Virus record (IMG/VR): IMGVR_UViG_3300030406_005420
Span: 1 to 23,918 of that record
Source: a virus
Strand: one strand, 5' to 3'
DNA: 23,918 nucleotides
In this document: in pieces, positions 21,071-23,918 of the stretch
Layout of the letters: each line of letters opens with the position of its first letter
How positions within the stretch are numbered: the first letter of the stretch is position 1
The notes under the pieces: model-generated
Databases searched by the model: none
The model's input: the letters and a program-made list of their open reading frames with translations, nothing else
What the model was told of the DNA's origin: nothing
Position numbers and translations under genes: made by a program

Positions 21071-21608
21071 TTTCTAATGTTTCCAAGGTTCTGAGCCACC
21101 AACCATAATAAAATCGTTTTTGTTCAGGTTTATGCTCTACTAATTTACTATAAAAATCTACTCTATAAGCAGCAAATCTTTTTGGACTTAATCTTTTAGC
21201 AGCACTAATCGTCTTTGGTCCAAGAACGCCATCAATTTCTAATGGAACTACTGCTTGAGAATTTATGGCTTCTTGTAATATTTTAGTAGCTCTTTTTTGT
21301 CCAGTGTTAATTACGCAGTCAAAAAAAGGATATCTAAGATTGTATGGAAGCTTATGAACTTTAGCTGGAACCCAGTAGTCCTCATAATAAATTTCTTTAG
21401 CTTTTTCTAAAGTAAGATATTCAATATTTAAATGAGGATAAAACCTTTTTGCAATACCATATTTAGTTTCTCCTCCCATATCAAGGGCGTCATTATTATA
21501 GCCGCCCTCGTTATGTATTACTTTATCAATTATTTTATCTACGTCTTTGTCAAGCATTTCGCTTCCCTCCAACGAGATAAAAATTAAAAGCAGTAAAATT
21601 CGCTTCAT
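21063..21608 (-). CDS. GH108-family endolysin (possible dual start)
   Basis: The 181-residue frame contains VIHNEGGYNNDALDMGGETKYGIAKRFYP at about 30-58, with catalytic Glu34 in the EGGY motif, then the peptidoglycan-binding part EIDGVLGPKTISAAKR. This is a glycoside hydrolase family 108 muramidase fold with a PG_binding_3-like end. Residues 1-18 (MKRILLLLIFISLEGSEM) look like an export signal or signal-anchor. The ATG for Met18 (base 21557) has a much better ribosome-binding site (GGAGGG, seven bases away) than the ATG at 21608. Both an exported and a cytoplasmic form are possible. It cleaves host peptidoglycan at lysis. Confidence 0.85.
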   Translation of the reverse strand: MKRILLLLIFISLEGSEMLDKDVDKIIDKVIHNEGGYNNDALDMGGETKYGIAKRFYPHLNIEYLTLEKAKEIYYEDYWVPAKVHKLPYNLRYPFFDCVINTGQKRATKILQEAINSQAVVPLEIDGVLGPKTISAAKRLSPKRFAAYRVDFYSKLVEHKPEQKRFYYGWWLRTLETLENG

Positions 21609-21619
21609 TCATAAATGTA

Positions 21620-21823
21620 TTAATTTTTTTCATTAATATCATCCAAAGCTTTTAAATATCCTTGCTGCTTTACAATTTCAGTTTGAACTTCTGCCAGACG
21701 ACCATTTAGTTCCTGTATATTTCCCTGCAGTTTCTGAATACTTCCCTGTAATTCATTGTATTGTTCTACAAGTGTTTCCATTTTATCTGCAGCGCTTTTT
21801 TTAAGGTCTTTTTCTTTAGCCAT
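21620..21823 (-). CDS. Coiled-coil protein (67 aa)
   Basis: Nearly the whole product is one heptad-repeat coiled coil (METLVEQYNELQGSIQKL, then NIQELNGRLAEVQTEI), soluble and without a membrane segment. It lies directly before the endolysin gene in a lysis-type cluster. A role in lysis timing or as a scaffold is guesswork. A GGAGAG site precedes the start. Confidence 0.65.
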   Translation of the reverse strand: MAKEKDLKKSAADKMETLVEQYNELQGSIQKLQGNIQELNGRLAEVQTEIVKQQGYLKALDDINEKN

Positions 21824-21839
21824 GCTCTCTCCTTTTATT

Positions 21840-21950
21840 TTATTTTTTCTTTCTTATATTTGGTAGTTTACATTCGCAATCTTTACCCCATTTGCACCAT
21901 GCTAAATGAAGTCCAAATCCAAAACCTAAACCTAATAAAAATCCTATCAT
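21840..21950 (-). CDS. Small membrane protein (36 aa)
   Basis: ATG at 21950, after GGGGG and an A/T spacer, opens a 36-residue frame: MIGFLLGLGFGFGLHLAW, then CKWGKDCECK and a basic tail. The first 18 residues form a glycine-rich membrane helix. The rest has three cysteines and lysines. Placed between the outer-membrane protein and the coiled-coil gene near the endolysin, it could be a small holin or pinholin. No family match is claimed. Confidence 0.55.
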   Translation of the reverse strand: MIGFLLGLGFGFGLHLAWCKWGKDCECKLPNIRKKK

Positions 21951-21959
21951 AATATCCCC

Positions 21960-23030
21960 CTAATAAATTAACCAGTTAAAACCAGTTTTTGCTTCGTATG
22001 ATTGTATATCATACATGTTTAAGTATCTTGCTTCAAGAAATATACCAAACTTATCTGTTAATCTCCAGCCATATACAAGCCCTAAATCATAGTCTAATTT
22101 TTCTTTAGCTACATCATAGTTAAATGAATAGTCGCTTATTCCCTCATTAAAAGGGTAAGCTGTTAGCCAGAAATGGAACCAATTTTTTGGGTTGTATTTA
22201 TAATAATCTGCGCCTACTGATAACGCCACTTCTTGCTGCCAACCCAAATCCTTTGCATATTCTTCATTATATTCTTGAACAAGTTGTCCATATACTTGAG
22301 TATAAAATTCCTCGTCTGTTGTTGCTACAAGGTTTCCATTCTCATCCCACCATAACCAATCATAAAACTCATATCCATATTGAGTAAATTGTTGCGCCCA
22401 TTCATCTGTATATCCTTTATCATAAGCAAATAACCAGAATGGAATAAACTCACTTGTATCTATGCCTTGTTCATCCCACCATAAATCAATAGGTCTAAAA
22501 TCAAGATATGCTGGATGGCTTCTACCTGCTATACCAAGAGATAAAGCAAGATTACCAAAGTCTTTCTTATACCTCATGTCTAATCCTGCAAACTCTAAAT
22601 CTTCCAAACCTCTATAGTCGTAATTAGCTTTTACCAAGAAGTTTGTTCCTAAATACCTTAACATAAATTCTTGTTCTGTAAAGCTTTCTTCAAACTCTTT
22701 ATGGTCTGAATACTCTAATACATATTCCCATCCTGTAAGTATATTTCCTACTGCAACACTTTCATTTATAGGCGCTTCTTCTCCGCTATACCATACCTCA
22801 GGTTTATTTTCATAACCAAATCGCGCTAATTTTCTAATACCGAAAGTCATAACAGAATGGTCATCTAACTCTTCTTGTAACTCTTGTAACTGTCCACCAG
22901 TAACTTGAAATGTTTGTTCTTTTGTAACTGGACTACTTAAGCTATAAGCACCATAAATAGTGCTAAACTTAAAGAAATCTTGTGCATATAAACTCCCTGC
23001 TAATAATAAACTTAATAATAGTTTTCTCAT
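21960..23030 (-). CDS. Predicted outer-membrane beta-barrel protein with signal peptide
   Basis: MRKLLLSLLLAGSLYAQ is a textbook Sec signal peptide with cleavage after YA. The mature 340 residues are rich in Tyr, Trp, Phe and alternating strands (VEYVLEYSDHK-like, FLVKANYDYRGLE, GNLALSLGIAGR, EVALSVGADYYKYN, YDLGLVYGWRL, GIFLEARYLNMYD). The chain ends NWLIY, near the aromatic-terminus rule for barrels. Residues about 180-240 form a long, very aromatic and acidic loop. Phage-coded porins such as Lc of PA-2 replace host receptors and block superinfection, which is the best guess. Its neighbour upstream is a secreted thioredoxin-like protein. Confidence 0.72.
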   Translation of the reverse strand: MRKLLLSLLLAGSLYAQDFFKFSTIYGAYSLSSPVTKEQTFQVTGGQLQELQEELDDHSVMTFGIRKLARFGYENKPEVWYSGEEAPINESVAVGNILTGWEYVLEYSDHKEFEESFTEQEFMLRYLGTNFLVKANYDYRGLEDLEFAGLDMRYKKDFGNLALSLGIAGRSHPAYLDFRPIDLWWDEQGIDTSEFIPFWLFAYDKGYTDEWAQQFTQYGYEFYDWLWWDENGNLVATTDEEFYTQVYGQLVQEYNEEYAKDLGWQQEVALSVGADYYKYNPKNWFHFWLTAYPFNEGISDYSFNYDVAKEKLDYDLGLVYGWRLTDKFGIFLEARYLNMYDIQSYEAKTGFNWLIY

Positions 23031-23434
23031 GAAAACCTCCTTAACATAATTTTATCAATTTCTTTTTTAATTAACTTGATTATCTCTCCCTCATCTAACT
23101 GGAATGATAACCCTGCTTCAAATCTGCGAATTTCTTTACCATTTTCAAACATAATAATAGTAGGAACTGATTGAATTTTCCATTCACTTGCTATAATAGC
23201 TCCATATTCTTTATTGTCTATGCTGGCATTAAACCAAACACAATTTTTCATTTTTCCTAAATCAATAGATGCTCTTTTATTCCAATCTGCATTAATTTGA
23301 ACAACAACACATGTGTTTTGACTTAAAAACTGAATTTCTTGTAAGTTTTTAAGGGTTGATTGCCCATATAAGCAAGACGATGATAAAAACAATCCAACAA
23401 CCAATAAGCATTGTTTTAAGTATTTTTTCGTCAT
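23027..23434 (-). CDS. Secreted thioredoxin-like protein lacking the CxxC site
   Basis: The first 24 residues (MTKKYLKQCLLVVGLFLSSS then CLYG) form an export signal; C21 is a possible but non-canonical lipobox cysteine. The rest fits the thioredoxin fold: VVVQINADW at 43-51, the position of the active site holding NKRA instead of CxxC, then WKIQSVPTIIMFENGKEIRRFEAG with the cis-proline P91. Without the cysteines it cannot be a normal oxidoreductase and may act as a chaperone or binding module in the periplasm. The end overlaps the start of the barrel gene by four bases, so the two are co-expressed. Confidence 0.72.
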   Translation of the reverse strand: MTKKYLKQCLLVVGLFLSSSCLYGQSTLKNLQEIQFLSQNTCVVVQINADWNKRASIDLGKMKNCVWFNASIDNKEYGAIIASEWKIQSVPTIIMFENGKEIRRFEAGLSFQLDEGEIIKLIKKEIDKIMLRRFS

Positions 23435-23443
23435 AATGTTTCC

Positions 23444-23731
23444 TCACTTTTGCATCAACATGCGCTCAATGCTTTTAACATCTTCACGCATCTCTTTTTG
23501 TGTTTCCTTGACTTCAGAAACATCTTTTTGCGTTTCTATAATAGTATTTCTAATCATTTGGTCTTTTAAGTCATACTCAGTTCTACCTATTTCTGGCTCA
23601 GGTAGTTGTTTAGCTTCTTCAATATCTGCCTGAAGTGTAAACCACATACCAATAACCATACCAAGAGTAACAACTACACTTATGATTGTTTCTATTTTTA
23701 AAGTTAGTTTTGTGTCTTTTCCTACTTCCAT
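23444..23731 (-). CDS. Membrane-anchored coiled-coil protein (holin-like)
   Basis: The 95-residue product has one membrane helix at about 14-34 (IETIISVVVTLGMVIGMWF). The rest is a long charged coiled coil (DMIRN-like start, then VSEVKETQKEMREDVKSIERM). Class III holins or spanin-like proteins can look like this, and the endolysin lies in the same cluster. The ATG is eight bases after the previous stop with GAGGAT before it. Function is inferred only from position and topology. Confidence 0.6.
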   Translation of the reverse strand: MEVGKDTKLTLKIETIISVVVTLGMVIGMWFTLQADIEEAKQLPEPEIGRTEYDLKDQMIRNTIIETQKDVSEVKETQKEMREDVKSIERMLMQK

Positions 23732-23739
23732 AATATCCT

Positions 23740-23918
23740 CTATTGTCCTGGTCCACCGCCGCCACCGCCACTATCTTGTGGCATAGCACCTCTACACTCA
23801 TTTAATCCTCTATCAGTTGCTCCTGCAGTATAATTTGGTTTTACAGGCAAGGAAGCAACCAAACCATTTAGAGTATTTAAACTAAAGTTTGTAGTTTGTG
23901 CTGGTAAATTAGCATCGT
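23740..23918 (-). CDS. C-terminal end of a glycine-rich structural protein (partial)
   Basis: Reading the minus strand from the window edge gives 58 codons to TAG at 23742-23740. The sequence runs DANLPAQTTNFSLNTLNGL, then TDRGLNECRGAMPQDSGG and a run of six Gly ending in Pro-Gly-Gln. Low complexity and polar content suit a virion surface protein, perhaps a head or fibre component, but there is too little for a family call. The gene continues beyond the right edge. Confidence 0.55.
   Translation of the reverse strand, partial: DANLPAQTTNFSLNTLNGLVASLPVKPNYTAGATDRGLNECRGAMPQDSGGGGGGPGQ

Noticed and set aside
23619-23801. 60-residue minus-strand frame at the right end
   Set aside because: It overlaps the holin-like gene and the glycine-rich gene end in another frame; its valine/alanine run is the glycine codons read out of frame.

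Overview
The window looks like part of a tailed double-stranded DNA phage genome with a long, non-contractile (siphovirus-type) tail. The evidence is a tail module (tail tube protein, frameshifted tail-assembly chaperone pair, 832-residue tape measure, tail-tip proteins), a GH108 endolysin, a replication module, and many short, tightly packed early genes. Most of the DNA is AT-rich. The host is probably Gram-negative, because two late genes start with good export signals and one encodes a predicted outer-membrane beta-barrel. I could not identify the phage or the host. No terminase, portal, major capsid, integrase or tRNA gene was seen, so the window is only part of a genome.

Layout. (1) 1-2292, rightward: an amidoligase-fold protein whose 5' end may be cut by the window edge, a class II glutamine amidotransferase and a tiny membrane peptide, closed by a strong terminator at 2316-2350. 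This block is visibly richer in GC than the rest. (2) 2351-2972: about 620 bp without a convincing gene but full of sites: 10-bp direct repeats, a perfect DnaA box, two tandem 16-bp dyads, a 16-bp direct-repeat pair, a perfect 16-bp palindrome and a likely promoter. It resembles a replication origin or a control region. (3) 2973-7893, rightward: a chain of small early genes, mostly of unknown function, with ATGA or TAATG overlaps. It includes zinc-binding, SH3-like, helix-turn-helix and ribbon-helix-helix proteins and a possible DNA-annealing protein. (4) 7941-11461, rightward: DNA metabolism, with a replication initiator, a SEC-C protein, a PD-(D/E)XK resolvase, a zinc-ribbon/metallophosphoesterase fusion, a mini SSB-like protein and a MazG-like nucleotide pyrophosphohydrolase.

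(5) 11489-23918, leftward and convergent with the early block. In transcription order it reads: the end of a glycine-rich protein cut by the window edge, a membrane-anchored coiled-coil protein, a secreted thioredoxin-like protein without its CxxC, an outer-membrane barrel, a small membrane protein, a coiled-coil protein, the endolysin, connector and tail-completion proteins (two of them paralogous), the tail tube protein, the chaperones with a -1 frameshift site, the tape measure, and two tail-tip proteins.

Three signals cut across the genes. The octamer GCAAGGCA (core GCAAGGC) occurs about 34 times by eye, nearly all in one orientation across 1-10.8 kb. Exact C8 tracts stand at three gene junctions. 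Two intercistronic hairpins each precede the same 14-base ribosome-binding leader. The best candidates for undescribed biology are the amidoligase/amidotransferase cassette, the GCAAGGCA motif system, and the outer-membrane barrel plus degenerate thioredoxin pair.
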